A stretch of 64,000 nucleotides of DNA, taken from the NCBI GenBank assembly GCA_017590115.1, contig JAGGNK010010337.1, positions 1,054,001 through 1,118,000 of the forward strand, read 5' to 3'. The number at the start of each line of letters is the position of its first letter. Position 1 is the stretch's first letter. The translations under genes and the position numbers were made by a program. The notes beneath the pieces were generated by a model. It did no database searches, was not told the origin of the DNA, and saw only the letters and a list, made by a program, of their open reading frames with translations. The DNA is from Montifringilla adamsi. Its lineage: Eukaryota; Chordata; Aves; Passeriformes; Passeridae. Of the stretch, positions 51,501-63,496 are shown piece after piece.

Positions 51501-54500
51501 ACAATTTTGAGTTAAGGAAAAAAAGCACATTGAACAGTAGAATGTTGTCATTGATCTTGCTTTAAAACCTTGTTTTAGGTGAGTTCAAACCATTTAGTAA
51601 TTGAAAATACTGTTGTTAGTTATAATAAATAGATACTTGGCAAGGTGAGCGTAGCATGGAAAAATCTGTATTTAAGAGAATGTAAAAAACTTGGATTAAA
51701 ATAAGATGCACCTTGATAAGGTGAAATGGACTGACACCCCACTACCCTCTCTAAAGGACTGTTTTCACATCTACTGTAGTCTGCAGGAATGTGGCCAGGA
51801 AAATGCAGTGTCCTTTTATTAAAAAAAAAACCAAAAAACCAAAAAAACCCCAAAAAACAAAAACCCCAAACCAACACAGCCAAATATAACAGAGCTCCTA
51901 GGCCAAGAAAACAAGGAATGAAATATCAGAGGTGCAAAAATGCAGGTGTACAGTTATGGACACCTGCTTGAACTCTTGGTTCTCAGCCCAGGCAGACACT
52001 GAGATTCACCCCAGCTGTGCTCAGTTATTAATGGGGGTGGAGCCAGGTTCTGCTCCTCTCTTTGCTTTGCGGGAGATCATGTTTTGTCACCTCTAGATTT
52101 ACTATAATAATTTTCCTTATGAAATGTTTTTTTTTTTCTTTGTCTTTTTGCTGACTTGTTGCTTCTGCCAGCAGCACATTACCCCCTGTCACTTCACTTG
52201 GATTGCATCCTGCACTGTAAAACTGGTATTAAGGAGTGTGTTCTGTGCTTGGGTACACCTGTGGTGGGGTAAAGCTGCTCCAGAACCACAGAAAATCTCA
52301 GAAAGAACAAGTAAATCTGTAAGAAGGGGATAAATTTTCAAGTGCAGCTCATTATTAATCCTCACCAAGTTCTCTGAGAATCTGGACATGCAGATATCAT
52401 CGCTAAACACAGAAATAAGTCAACTGAAATATGATGTTTTTCTAGGAACTTTGTTGCTTTGTTTTTCTTTTCTATATGTTGAACCAGGTCTAGCCACTTA
52501 GGGTTGAAGGATGCCTTAATTTCCTGGAACTGCCCATGTGATACAAAAAAGCCACAATACTGAAGTGTGGTGGTTTATACAATTTCATGGTTCACATGGC
52601 TGGTGTGCATTGCTTTATTTCTGGTGATTTTCCTTTTATTTATTTAATTTTTTTTTAAAATTCAGGTATCCTTTCCTGCCCTGTGTGCAAACAGACCTGC
52701 TTTGCAAGGGATGTAGTTGAGAATTTCTTCCTCAAGGACTTTCCAGTTGGTGATTCAGCTATGGCAAAGGTAAGTGAAAGCCACTAAGTTGTGGCTTGGT
52801 GAAACACTGCCAGATGAGCACTGAAAACAGAGCAAATCTTGTTTTGAACAACAAAGATTCTCTGGTAGTTTGCTTATGCAGCACTGTAATTACTTCATTT
52901 CCAGAGATGGACACACTGCCTTCATAGTAATTTTAAAACTCTAGTTGAAGAACGAGTTTTACTGCCTGTATTTTAAATAGTCCATTAAAAGTATTGACAC
53001 TAATGTATCTGTGATAATCAACATATTAGGAAGGTATTGGATGTCTTGGATTCCTCATTGTCCTCTTAGCTCTCAACTCAAAGTGAACAACTGTGGAATT
53101 GTTAGGATTAGAAGGGGTCTTTGGAGGTCATCCAGTCCAAGCCCCCTGCCAAGGCAGGGTCGCAGAGCAGTGAGACAGGAACACATTCAGGTGGGATTGA
53201 ATGTCTCCAGAGAGGGAGGCTCCGTGATCTCCCAGGGCAGTGCTCTGCCACCCTCAGGGTAAAAAAGTTGTTCCTCATGTTGAGGTGGAACTTCCTTTGT
53301 TTCAGCTTATGGCCATTGCTCCTCATCCTGTCACCGGCCACCACTGAAAAGGGCCTGGCACCGTGCTCTTAGCCCACCTTTGAGATATTTATAAGCATTA
53401 ATGAGATCCCTCTCAGCCTTCTCTCAACTAACCAGGCCCAGCTCCTGCAGCCTCTCCTCATTGGAGAGATGCTCCAGACTCCTCATCCCCTTTGTGGCCT
53501 CTGCTGGACCTCTCCAGTATCTTCTTGTCTCTCTTGCGTTGTGGAGACCAGAACTGAGGAGAATTCTCTGGATGTGGCCTCTCTGGAGCTGAGTAGAGGG
53601 CATGAAGCCCCCTCTCTACCTGTTAGCCACAGGAGCTGAGTCTTGACTAAATTGTTACACCAACATCACCCGTTAGGGCATGTGAGCAGCTACGATTTTC
53701 TGATTGTCTGCTTTAATGATGCAAAAGCCACATCATATTGCAGCTTCCCACTGGGGAATGGATTCCAAGGGAGGTATTGGATTACTACTTTTGCCTTGAA
53801 TTGGCACTGTACAAAGTGGATTTAACTTCTGTTAAGTACCAAGTGAACAGGCAGGGCTATTCTCACAGCTTTGTAGCTGCCACTAGTTTGGGTGGAGAGG
53901 AGGAACAGAGAAAGTTGGGTATTGTTAAAGGGTAAAGAATGTGTAACCTAACCCACAGAGTGTTCTGGGGACATAAAAATAATTAAGGCAAGTGAACTGT
54001 GTTTACATCTTCAGGTGTACATTGCTTGCAGAGTGCAACCTAAGTTGATCTAAAACAAGAAGGGGTGTATTCACATGCACTCTCCAAAGAGAGGAAGAAA
54101 ATTCAGAAGATACTGCTGAGTTTTTAAAATGCACTTATTATACTGGGACTTCTTAATTACTGTGACTTGCATCATTTACTTTTCAATGAGAATCTGTGTA
54201 AAAAGGAAATCAAATGAGAGTATCTAATGTCTTCAAAAGCATTAGATTAATTTTTTTAAGCCATCCTTAAAAGAAGGTTTTTCTTCTCTGTAATCCCTCA
54301 GGAGTCCTAAGAGCAGTTCAGTAATGCAGATTTCTCACTGGAGCTTAGGAGTACCCCAGAGCTACTTGTGAACCTCCACAGTTTGCAGCTTCCTTTTTAT
54401 TAAATCAAATCATGTAGCTTTGCATGCTTTCTGTCTTTAACCACGACCACCACACTGCAAATGAAAGCCCCAGTTTCACCACCAGTGACAGCAAAAGGAG

Positions 54501-57262
54501 AAGCACCAGATCATCCACCTGAGACACATCTGAGCTGCCATCATCCTCTTAATTTTCCTTCTGTGTTCAAGTGGGAGTCTGTCAAGGCTTGTAACAAAGT
54601 GTTTGGAAGCAGCAAGGTGTCTCTCAGGGTGTGAGAGAGTGGAGCATGAATGATAGAACGTGCTACATGCCAGCAACAGCAGTTTCAGAAATATGCAATT
54701 CAGAGTCTCCTGCCCCAAAGCCCATTTCCACGTCATAAATAATGCAGCTCTGGGAACACTCTGCAACTCAAAAGTGATGTTAACACAGCACAGTGTCAAC
54801 ACAAATTCCAGTCAGACTGGCAGCTGAACTGCTGCAGGTAAACCTGTGCTTCAGCAGGTCTGGTTATGGCAGAGAAGGCACAGCATTCCTCAACTTTTTC
54901 CTGAGCTGGACCTAGGTGGGGACATTTTAGACAAGTCACTTCTTTTCATGTAACAGTCCTTGTTCCCCACATTAAATATTCTTGCCTTTTGGTTTTATGA
55001 GTTTTATTAGGCTTTTTGGTTTAAATTATTGTATGTATGTTTTGAAAAGCATTGCTGATAAGCAAATGGCTAAAATAGCATATTGGCTTGCACAAACAAT
55101 TCCCTCTCTAGACAATTAAACACATTTAAAGCTTTGCTTTGTTGTCTCATTGTCAAGAATTGCCCAATCTGTTTGAGAATGAATATTTAGAAACTCTTGA
55201 GTAATGGCTTGATAAGAGACCTGTTGTGCAATGCCAGACCCATGGAAGGAAATGATAAAATTTAAGTTAATTTTAGCAAAACAAAAATTCTTCTTCCTGT
55301 GCTGAAGTGAGTCAGAGCTTGACTCACTTTTGTCACAGAATTTAGGCGGATATGGATGTTCCACTAAGTGTTAAAGCTGTGATTTAAAACTGAGACAACT
55401 TGCTAAGAACTGCAGTAATTCTTCCTTCAGACTTTTTCCTGAGCCACCATGAGGAGAAGCCCTTCCCTTACACTCACCAGAACTTGGGTTATGAGCTGGG
55501 CACAGGCTGCTCTATCCTTCTCTTCACGTTTCCCATCAAATACTTGGGATGCAAGTATTTCAGCTCACAGCTGAATTGAAGATCAGCTGGTGCCCAGCAG
55601 AAAGGACCCCGTAGCAAGTGATTTTGCCATCTTTTCCCATTTGCTTGAGCAGCCCTGAGTAGAAGCAATATTGAGGAGATTTGTGTGTGTACACAGTTGT
55701 AGCAGATATATTGTAATCTTGAGGGAAATGCTTCAGTTTAATAAAATGGTGGTAAAGCCTTGCATAACAGCATCACTGTGCTCCCTCTGCCCATAAGTAC
55801 CTATTTGTGGCTGTGGTTAGCCAAAAACATGAATATTGGGAGTTTTGAAACAAGGTGTTTTATGCCTAAAGCAAATCCTTTTTATAGGAATTGTCATTGT
55901 AGCTGTCTTGAAATTACTCTTGAGTTCGTCCTGGATACCAAATGTTGAATTACCTACTTCATTTCTGTGCTGCTGTGTTCATTTCCCTGCAGTGACATGT
56001 CCAGGCAGCACGACCTCTATAGCAAAGGGCATTCCCTAAATTGTTAAATCAATAGATAGAATACTTAATTAAGGTTTCCAGGTCTTCTCATGTTCCTGTG
56101 CCTTGTGTTTCCAGTTCACCACATGTGAGATATCAAGATATAAACTGAGCTCATTTCTGGTCAACTCTTTAGAGGACAGGAACTAAGTTTTTCATTAATA
56201 GTATGCGGGTATCCCCACGTTGTTTTCTAGATTGTCTCACCTTTAGGATGTTTTATGTGTTTTCCTCAATGTTACACAGTTACAACCAGACTCTTAAAAT
56301 AACTTGAATTGCTTTAGTCTGAGGACAACAAATATTAAGCTCGCCAACCTGAATCATGGTCTGTTAAGGACAGCAGTTGGTACAGCTGATTTGTCACGCG
56401 TGTGTGTAATTGCACTTTTTGTTCTTAGAGCTGCTCCATGTGCAAAGAGAAGAGGCCTGCCCACAGTCTCTGCACAAGATGCAATAAGTGGTTGTGCAGC
56501 TCATGCACAGAGGAGCACAGACACGGCCAGGAACCTGGAGACCACTTCCTGTCTTTATCCCTGAAAAGCTGCACAGGTACTGGGGGCACACGGGGATTTT
56601 CTTTCTCCTCGTGTCAGTTATTCACCTGCAAAAGGAGCAGTTGCAGGCTCTGTGTGGCTCAGAAGGAGATGTTCATGTCAACAAGAGATTAGGTCATCCT
56701 TTTCTCCAACTTCAGGTCCATTGCCACAATCAGCATTCCATGGTATTGGGAAAAAGTTAGGATACTTGTGTTTGACAGATAGGCTCTTCTCCACATGCCT
56801 TTCCAATCTATGGAGTGATGGGTCAGGAGGGCTGCAACAGCAGCAGGCCTTGCCCTTTCAGTATTTCTGTCCCAATTTGGGGAATTTCCTTGAGGAAACC
56901 ATGACAAAGCAATTCCTGTGCATATGGACAAGGTGTGTGAGAGAGCCACAGGCAGCAGGAGGCTGTGATCACTACAGGATGTTCCTTTCAATTTGTGCTT
57001 GAGAAAGCACAAATTAAGCCCACTGGCAAATACGTCTCATCCCTATACAATGGTGATCTAGAGAAAGTATTACCATCTCCTTTTATTAGTCATTGTTTTC
57101 TTTACTATGTGTCAGAAATCTGCTGCAGAGTCTGCTAACCTAAACTTATACAAGCAATTTTTAACTAAAAATAAGAACTTGTGCTACATGCTTATTCTTC
57201 GTAAGGAAGATGAAGGACAGAAAAAAAAATAAAAAAAGTCCACTGATTATTTTTTTTCCTTT

Positions 57263-57304
<42 letters not shown>

Positions 57305-60300
57305 TAGGAGACTTGACTTGCTATAGATGGAATTTTTTGACTGGGTGGTCATATCAAACAGAGTTTGAGTCACTTGAGACAAAATATGCCATTGCCAAAT
57401 AGAGTGTAAACAAAAGAAGCCCATAAGAATGGTAATAATAAAAACCACAAATTACATTTAAATGGTTTTTGGGTCTTTAAATAGAAAGTCCCAAATAATA
57501 GAAAGTCCCCCACTTTCCCCTCAACTGTCCTGATTGGATGGACAGTATGTTTTTCTTCTAGAGTTGATAACAAGATAAGGACTGTGGTTTTGAGGCTCCA
57601 ACTGTTTATAATTTCATGTCACTTTAGCTAAGATTAACAGCTCATATTGTTGACAAATACTGGTAAGAAATTATATGTGTGGCTTAGCTGCGAGTCTGTG
57701 TGTGCTATATAAATAAAAAGATGCAGACACATAAAAACATGAGGAAGAATGTTAGTTTAGCACTAAATTCCCTGTGTTGAACAAAACATGAGCAAGGAGC
57801 TTGGTGGTTCATCTATAGACCAGTTAATATAGAAGTTATTTGGAATGTAATTTGTGCTTTTGTATTATTTTTATTATTATTAATGTATGTTTTATCTATT
57901 CATGACAGATGTGCCTTCAGAACAGCGCAAAGAAAGTAAATATTGGGATATACTAGAACTCAGACTGCTGTTTGTTTTTTTTTCCTTCTGGAAACAAACA
58001 CACAGCATTGTCAGTCAGGAAGGACTTAATGTGTTTGGTGTAGGGTGTTCTGAAAACAGCACCTTCTTTGTAAGCTCTTGAAACTATTACGAGGTCTTGC
58101 ACTTTTAAACTGTTCTCTCTTTTGCCACTTCCCTTGTAAGGGCCAGACCTTCTTCTGGCAGTGTTAGATTCCTTGGCTCAGAAATGAAGTAAAGTAGCAA
58201 AACACCCTCACCACACACATAAAATCCATCCCATTTCTATTAATTTTAATAAAATAGTTCTTGAGCTTTTCTTGAGAGAAGTCTGAGTCGTTGAGAATTA
58301 TGGAAATGGAGGGAGAACTCTGTTAGCTGAGATTGCTTTTCGGAAATTCACATCAACTGATCAGAGGAGCAGGGATTTAAAACTTTCTGTTAATTATTCA
58401 AGAGATCCACCTGAGATAAAGAAAATATAGGCTGTAGAAAATGTTGACTCAAATGATGAACTATCAGAATTTAGGGCAGCTGAGCTTTCTGTGCTCACCA
58501 AGGGAGGTTCTTTTTAAGAAGCTAAAATGGGTATTGTGGTTAGATATTTGCTTCTAGAAAAAAACAAGGTTGTGCACTTGTTTAGTACCTGATTTCTAAG
58601 TATTAAACTTATTTCAAAACTGAAAAGTGTTGCTCTGAGCTGAGTAAAAAGTAGGTCAAGAATACCATGGCTCAGTGGCAGTTCTCACTGATATGTCAAT
58701 TGATTCAGGGGATTACTGGTGGCAGAGGCTGTAGGTCTGTGTTGCAATTAGATAATACTGATTTTATTCTTAGCTTGCATTTGAAAGCTGCTTGTCTCTT
58801 AAATCTGACATGGTATTAAAACACTCCAATGAATTCTCTGGGATGATTGCAATCACCCAAAGGCTAAAGAACCCTTCAGAGAGAGGAAAAGGGGGAAATC
58901 ATTATATAGGATTGTAACTTCATCATATTAACTACATGGACCTTAAAGACCACCTCTCATTATCAGTTTGAGTTTAATATAGGAAACTTGATCTTGAGTT
59001 TACTGAAAAACAGTTTGTATGCTGTGCAGATACTGAACACTTTGAAAGGCTTTTCCAGCCCATAAACCTTCAGAAAGTTATAATGATCTTTTTTTTCCTT
59101 TTAGGATGTAAAACCTGATCACATAGGCGATGTTCTTTGACATCCTCCTTGGGTATATACTGGCTGTACAACCTTGTTATGTGCTTGTCAGCTGCAGGTT
59201 TTAATAAAAAGTACATATTTGCAATGTAATCAGAAAAAAAATTGCCGTCAAGGTGAATTCATTTTGATCCTTTCTAGTAGAAAATATTGGACTAGGTTAA
59301 AAAAAAACTAATCTAATTTCCTCCTTTATTAATGCTATCTATTAGCATTCGATTCAATAATGGCATAAACCAATAAGCTTCCCTGAAGAATAAAGCAGGG
59401 TGCTGCAGTAAATAATTCATAGCAATGTAAGCTATGTAAGCTGTTACATAAAGTCCCTAATCTGTCACAAATTATCTTCTTGCACATTGTTAAGAAGGTG
59501 GAACAAAAGTCAATTAACTGATGGAAATAAATCAAGCTCCTCAGAAATATTTAGAGGAGATAGCAATCTAAAAACTGGGCCATTTGACATGTATATTTTA
59601 GAGAATGGCATGGGTTTTTTCCATATTTGCATTGTCGTGGTTAGCCATGAGATTTTCTTAGCCTTTGTACTTCTCTGTTGTGAATTTTACAATTTGAAAA
59701 TGAAGTGGCTGAGCCAGTATAGTTTGCTGCCCTCTGTGGGTCTGTGTAATTGCAATAGTGATCACTTCTGAATCTCTAAAAAGCTTCATTTTGCTACAGG
59801 ATGAGAGTGTGGTCTCTGCCCCAGGTTGGTTTTTTTTAAAAATGTATCAGTAAGAGGTTTGGTGTGGGAAAATGGAAATATTTCTTCTTATCTCATATGA
59901 GCAGATAATTATGTATAAATTATTAATGCCTTTATATAATTTACATTTTTTTATCAATGTGTTATCTAAGAATGCTTGCTTTGCTTAATTTCTCACATGT
60001 TGGTAAAGAGTAGTGAGACAATGTCTTTGTTGGAGTACTGCCAGGAAGCAATCGAGCCTTTCTTTGGTGGTAGAGGGTTGGCTTTGCCATGGTTTATCTT
60101 TGTCTTTTTCTGGCATCTTTTGTTGACAGTGTTCCTTCTTTCTAAAACAATTTTACTATTCAGAAAAAAGTCTGACATGTATATTTTGTGCAGAAATAAT
60201 GCTTCCACTTTGCATGCCCACTGTCCATTCTTACTCTTTATCACATTACTCTTTAGAAAATCCTTTTAAGAACAGACTTTAGGGCCTAATATCAGCCCCA

Positions 60301-63300
60301 GCTGCTGAAGCTTATGAACTGCATTGCAACAAGTAGAAATTTGGAAAAAACAGTTGCTCATGTGACTTTTTAAGAGCAAAGGATTTCCTTGCTTCTGCTG
60401 TGACTGCAAGTTTATTTAATATATTTGCTATTCTACATTTTACAGTAATTTTGTTGAGTGGTTTACTAGACCAGGGCTTTTAAAGTTGTGAGGCATGTGC
60501 TCCAAATCCTACTTTAAACTCAGGAGAGTTTAGAGGATAGTATGATTTTTTTCGATGGCTTGTTCCTGGAGCACTCGGTTTGTAGGATGTGTAAGGATTA
60601 AATGCAAACAGACCCAGCCTCAGATAATCAGATGGTTCCAGGTTCTCTGCCTTTAAAAAATGTCATCGAGACTTGACATGGAACTGCGAGGTTGGTTACT
60701 CTTTTTCTGAGCTCTCCTTGTGGATGACAGCCTTGCTTTGCGTTCCTCAGCAGCGGAAGATGAAGCAAGGGAGTTTTCCTTGTTCTGTCCAGCGCACCCC
60801 CAAGAGGCACTGAAGGTGTTTTGTGAGACCTGTGACACCCTCACCTGCCGCAGCTGCCTCCTGTCAGAGCACAAGGAGCACAGGTACCTCACTGCCACTG
60901 GGGCTCACCAGCACTCAGCACCTTCCGCCTGTGCCCCTTCCCTCTTTCCACCTGTGCTGTGCTTTCCCTCTTTCTGTCAGTGCCCCTTCCCTCTTTCCAC
61001 CTGTGCTGTGCCTTCCCTCTTTCTGCCAGTGCCCCTTCCCTCTTTCCACCTGTGCTGTGCTTTCCCTCTTTCTGCCAGTGCCCCTTCCCTCTTTCCCCCT
61101 GTGTTGTGCCTTCCCTCTTTCCTGTGTTGTGCCTTCCCTCTTTCCGCCTGTCCTTGCCAGCTGAAGCTGCAGGCTGCTCTGGGTTTAAAAGCCACAGCAA
61201 ACTCAGCTCAGTTGTCTCACAGGTGCTTTAACACACACCTCACTGCCCTGGCAGAAACCCTCCCTGCTCTCACCTGTTTCTGTGAAAACCACGGTGTGAC
61301 AATTTCCCCTTCTTTCGCAGGTTCAGGCATCTTGATGAAGCGCTGCAAAATCAGAGAATTATCCTGGAGAATGTCATAACTAAGGTGGAGGAGAAAAAAA
61401 ATGGGATTCAGGTTTCAGCTAAACAGATTGAAGACAGGTAATTGCTATGCTTTCTTTTTTTTTTTTTTCCATGGAAGTAGGCGATCTGTAAAAATAATAT
61501 TTTCACTAAATGTAGGTTAACGGAATTAAATGCAGCTTCTATTTTTTTTTCTTGGAGGGTAGAAAAGAACAGGAAGATTGAAAATATAAAATTTATGTTT
61601 AAGTGGTGCTGACAAGTCATGGCGTTATAATATATGATTCCATACTCTTTGTAAGGCACGTGACAGCTGACTTCAGAGTTAAGATTTCTTTGTATAATCT
61701 GTTTCTAAGCTATAATTTGACAATATTACAAATAAAGATAACTTTTAAAATACCTTACTTTTTTCAAGAAACCTCAAAACAAGGTGCAATTTCAGTCAAG
61801 ATGAATATAAAAATGAAAATATTTAATAATTTGAACTGGATTTCAGCTACTGATTGTGCGTTGAGTAGCTGTTGGATCTCTCTTCTGCACTGATAAAACC
61901 ATTTAAAGAGTACACATCTATTTATACTGTTTATAATCTAGAATAAACTGGAAGTTTAGGATATATTATGTATATATTTGTTGAAAAAGAGCTAAATGCT
62001 GTTCTTGGCATGATGTTGGAGAGAATCCATCAGCATTAGCATGTCACATCCAGAGAGGGGTGGCAAGGGTTCAGAGAAGTGGGGGAGAACTGATGGGAAA
62101 TGATACAATTTTCACTGCAGTTCTGTCTGTAGCCAGAGCAATTCTTGTAGCAAATAACTGCTGAGCAGTGAATAAATGACACATCAGGGATATGTACCTC
62201 TTACCCACAGGTTGCTTGAAGTAAAACATCTGTACAAAAAGGTGGAAAACCAAATAAAAATGGCCAAGATGGTTCTGATGAATGAAATCGATAAACGAAC
62301 AAATATCCTCCTTGAGCAACTGGAAGTAAGTAAGGCTAGTTTCATTTGATACCTTGGGAAATCAAACTAAATTAAATTTAATCCCAGTGCCAGTGGAAAG
62401 AATATAGACTGTGGGAGCTATTGTCCCATTCCTTATATTTTCTAATATTTGGGTTTTTTCTGCAGACTTTGATGTGGAATCAATGGATGGCAAAGATTCA
62501 GGGCAAAGTGGCAAAATGTTTCCTTATCATGAGTTAACCACAGTTTCTAATGCATTTACAGAGAATATGTGTGCACCTTTTGAGTACTTAGAAAACAAAC
62601 CAGCTTCTGATTTTAATGTTTAATTTATAGGCGCCCACTAGCAGCACAATTAATCCCCAGAATTGTTTCAGAAATGATTCTTTAGTCTAATTTCTGTAAC
62701 AGAACTTTTGAGTTTTGACTCTTCGGTTTTTGGATGTCCAGTTGAGGTATATGAGATTTTATTTTGAAATGTGCTGATGAGAAAAATTTCTGATCAGAAT
62801 TCCCAGATGAGAAAGTGGCCCAGGTGTAAATTTGATCCAACTTCTACAGCTTTCCTGGGGGTTGTGTTGTTCTGTCAAACCAAGGCCAGAATGATGCAGA
62901 TTTTTTGCTCCTGGAGAAGTCATTGCTCCTCCTGAATTCAGACTCATCTCCTGAGTTGGGCTTGCTTCCTTTCTGTGATGGGTGGTTTAAAGAGATTGTG
63001 AAGAACAGTATTGCTGCAAATATTGCAGTGTAGTGCCAATGATTGCCTCTGTCGTGTGTGTCTGAAGAATGACAGCCCTTTTCTACTGATTGATGTCATT
63101 AACAGAAAATCACCAGTGAGAGGAAGCAGAGGCTGGAGCAGCAACTGCAAGGAGTTGTGGTTTTGGGCAGGCAGGTAGAACACGTCCAGAACTTCATCAG
63201 CTGGGCCGTGTGTAGTAAAAAAAACATCCCATTTCTCTTCAGTAAGGAACTGGTAAGAGCAATGCTTGTTGTGCAGTAATTGTGGGAACTGTTTTAAGGA

Positions 63301-63496
63301 TTTGATGTTGATCAAATGAAACATTTGTCACCATCTTAGAACTGTGAATAAAATCATTGTCCTTTAATGTGTCACCAGATTGTGTTTCAGATCCAGCGCT
63401 TGCTGGAGACAAACTGTAACACAGACACGGGCCCTCCTCTGAAGATGAGGTTTGCTTGGGATCCCTCCTACTGGACTAAGCAACTCTCCAATTTGG
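41658..63496 (+). CDS. TRIM66: TRIM66 (TIF1-delta), N-terminal RBCC half, partial at 3' end
   Basis: Member of the TIF1 group of TRIM proteins, a nuclear repressor known from germ cells that binds HP1 and reads histone H3 through a C-terminal PHD-bromodomain (beyond this window). Exons: 41658-41845, 52666-52769, 56429-56576, 60751-60883, 61321-61437, 62211-62325, 63106-63252, 63379-63496, all GT-AG with agreeing phases. From ATG 41680 they give 349 codons plus one base: RING C3HC4 (C10, C13, C27, H29, C32, C35, C60, C63), B-box 1 (from C92 to H122), B-box 2 (C152, H155, C164, C167, C172, C175, H180, H183) and a coiled coil at about 185-290. Sequences such as [28 protein letters not shown] and [13 protein letters not shown] match my recollection of TRIM66. 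The frame is also open upstream of the ATG, so an earlier coding exon is possible. No CpG promoter was seen. Confidence 0.93.
44231..44359 (+). repeat. T-rich tract with G-runs
   Basis: About 130 bases of T runs broken by GGGGG, GGTGGG and GGGTGG. It is a low-complexity expansion in the first TRIM66 intron; the phenylalanine/glycine-rich ORFs over it are artefacts. Confidence 0.95.
45482..45509 (+). repeat. (TA)n microsatellite
   Basis: About 14 TA units in the first TRIM66 intron. Confidence 0.95.
49441..49911 (-). mobile_element. Candidate solo LTR of an endogenous retrovirus
   Basis: About 471 bases bounded by TGTTG and CAACA. On the - strand it has two CCAAT boxes (in GACCAATAAAT and AACCAATAAAG), a TATA box TATAAAAAGG (49533-49542) and AATAAAG (49517-49523) shortly downstream, the order expected of U3-R in a short-R avian LTR. 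I found no clear target-site duplication and no retroviral genes next to it, so the call rests on internal signals and termini. Confidence 0.5.
51821..51875 (+). repeat. A-rich tract with CC interruptions
   Basis: A runs broken by CC and CCCC; its complement is the same T/GG composition as the tracts at 32918 and 44231. Confidence 0.9.
52666..52769 (+). CDS. TRIM66: TRIM66 exon with RING second half
   Basis: Completes glycine, then [20 protein letters not shown] and [18 protein letters not shown] supplies the last RING ligand pair; the [10 protein letters not shown] tail is typical of the TIF1 family. Acceptor AAATTCAG, donor GTAAGT. Confidence 0.9.
52770..56428 (+). other. TRIM66: TRIM66 intron (3.7 kb)
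   Basis: Contains the CR1 3' end at 53095-53640; nothing else recognised. A - strand open frame at 54476-54802 has no recognisable domain. Confidence 0.7.
53095..53640 (-). mobile_element. CR1 LINE 3' end
   Basis: On the - strand the sequence ends with GGACTGGATGACCTCC and CCCCTTCTAATCC, the usual CR1 3' end, and further in translates to [13 protein letters not shown], the CR1 ORF2 tail. It lies in the TRIM66 intron between the second RING exon and the B-box 1 exon. The distal edge is approximate. Confidence 0.88.
56429..56576 (+). CDS. TRIM66: TRIM66 exon, B-box 1
   Basis: 49 codons plus one base, [20 protein letters not shown] then [12 protein letters not shown]. Acceptor GTTCTTAG, donor GTACTG. 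The human protein form I recall starts almost exactly here. Confidence 0.93.
56577..60750 (+). other. TRIM66: TRIM66 intron between the B-boxes (4.2 kb)
   Basis: Contains the 39-base poly(T) and a 27-base candidate microexon at 57909-57935. No other exon is needed for phase continuity. Confidence 0.7.
57265..57303 (+). repeat. Poly(T), 39 bases
   Basis: Uninterrupted T run in the TRIM66 intron after B-box 1. No retroposon body was recognised on either side. Confidence 0.95.
60751..60883 (+). CDS. TRIM66: TRIM66 exon, B-box 2
   Basis: Encodes [20 protein letters not shown] then [20 protein letters not shown] and KEH. The acceptor is a tandem CAGCAG (60748-60753), so use of the second AG would drop one residue. 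Donor GTACCT leads into the minisatellite intron. Confidence 0.92.
60884..61320 (+). other. TRIM66: TRIM66 intron with no stop codon
   Basis: This 437-base intron contains the minisatellite and is open in the frame of the preceding B-box 2 exon all the way through, stopping only at 61377-61379 inside the next exon in a shifted frame. Confidence 0.85.
60932..61151 (+). repeat. 49-bp minisatellite in a TRIM66 intron
   Basis: Three near-identical 49-bp units (60932-60980, 60981-61029, 61030-61078), each TGCCCCTTCCCTCTTTCCAC then CTGTGCTGTG and CTTTCCCTCT, followed by a shortened fourth unit and extra half units. The + strand is strongly pyrimidine-rich. Each unit itself contains two related CCTTCCCTCTTTC blocks. 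Confidence 0.95.
61321..61437 (+). CDS. TRIM66: TRIM66 exon, start of coiled coil
   Basis: Completes arginine, then [20 protein letters not shown] and [18 protein letters not shown]. Acceptor CTTTCGCAG, donor GTAATT. Confidence 0.92.
61438..62210 (+). other. TRIM66: TRIM66 intron (773 bases)
   Basis: AT-rich, nothing recognisable. Confidence 0.8.
62211..62325 (+). CDS. TRIM66: TRIM66 exon, coiled coil
   Basis: 38 codons after one completing base: [20 protein letters not shown] then [18 protein letters not shown]. Acceptor TTACCCACAG, donor GTAAGT. Confidence 0.92.
62326..63105 (+). other. TRIM66: TRIM66 intron (780 bases)
   Basis: Nothing recognisable; open frames in it have no family features. 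Confidence 0.8.
63106..63252 (+). CDS. TRIM66: TRIM66 exon, coiled coil
   Basis: 49 codons, phase 0 both ends, [20 protein letters not shown] through [13 protein letters not shown] to PFLFSKEL. Acceptor ATTAACAG is preceded by a weak pyrimidine tract; donor GTAAGA. Confidence 0.92.
63379..63496 (+). CDS. TRIM66: TRIM66 exon after coiled coil
   Basis: 39 codons plus one base: [20 protein letters not shown] then [19 protein letters not shown]. Acceptor GTCACCAG, donor GTAAGA. The next exon is outside the window. Confidence 0.92.

Larger units (their letters stand above)
41846..52665 (+). other. TRIM66: TRIM66 intron inside the RING (10.8 kb)
   Basis: Contains the T-rich tract, (TA)n repeat, candidate LTR and A-rich tract listed separately. 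No other exon recognised. Confidence 0.7.

Noticed and set aside
54476..54802. 108-residue open frame on the - strand
   Set aside because: No recognised family or transcript signals; a chance frame or unidentified old repeat is more likely.
57265..57470. Possible retrocopy ending in poly(A) on the - strand
   Set aside because: The 39-base run is long, but sequence next to it has no recognisable gene body, poly(A) signal or target duplication.
60889..61231. Several + and - strand frames of repetitive composition
   Set aside because: They are translations of the 49-bp minisatellite.
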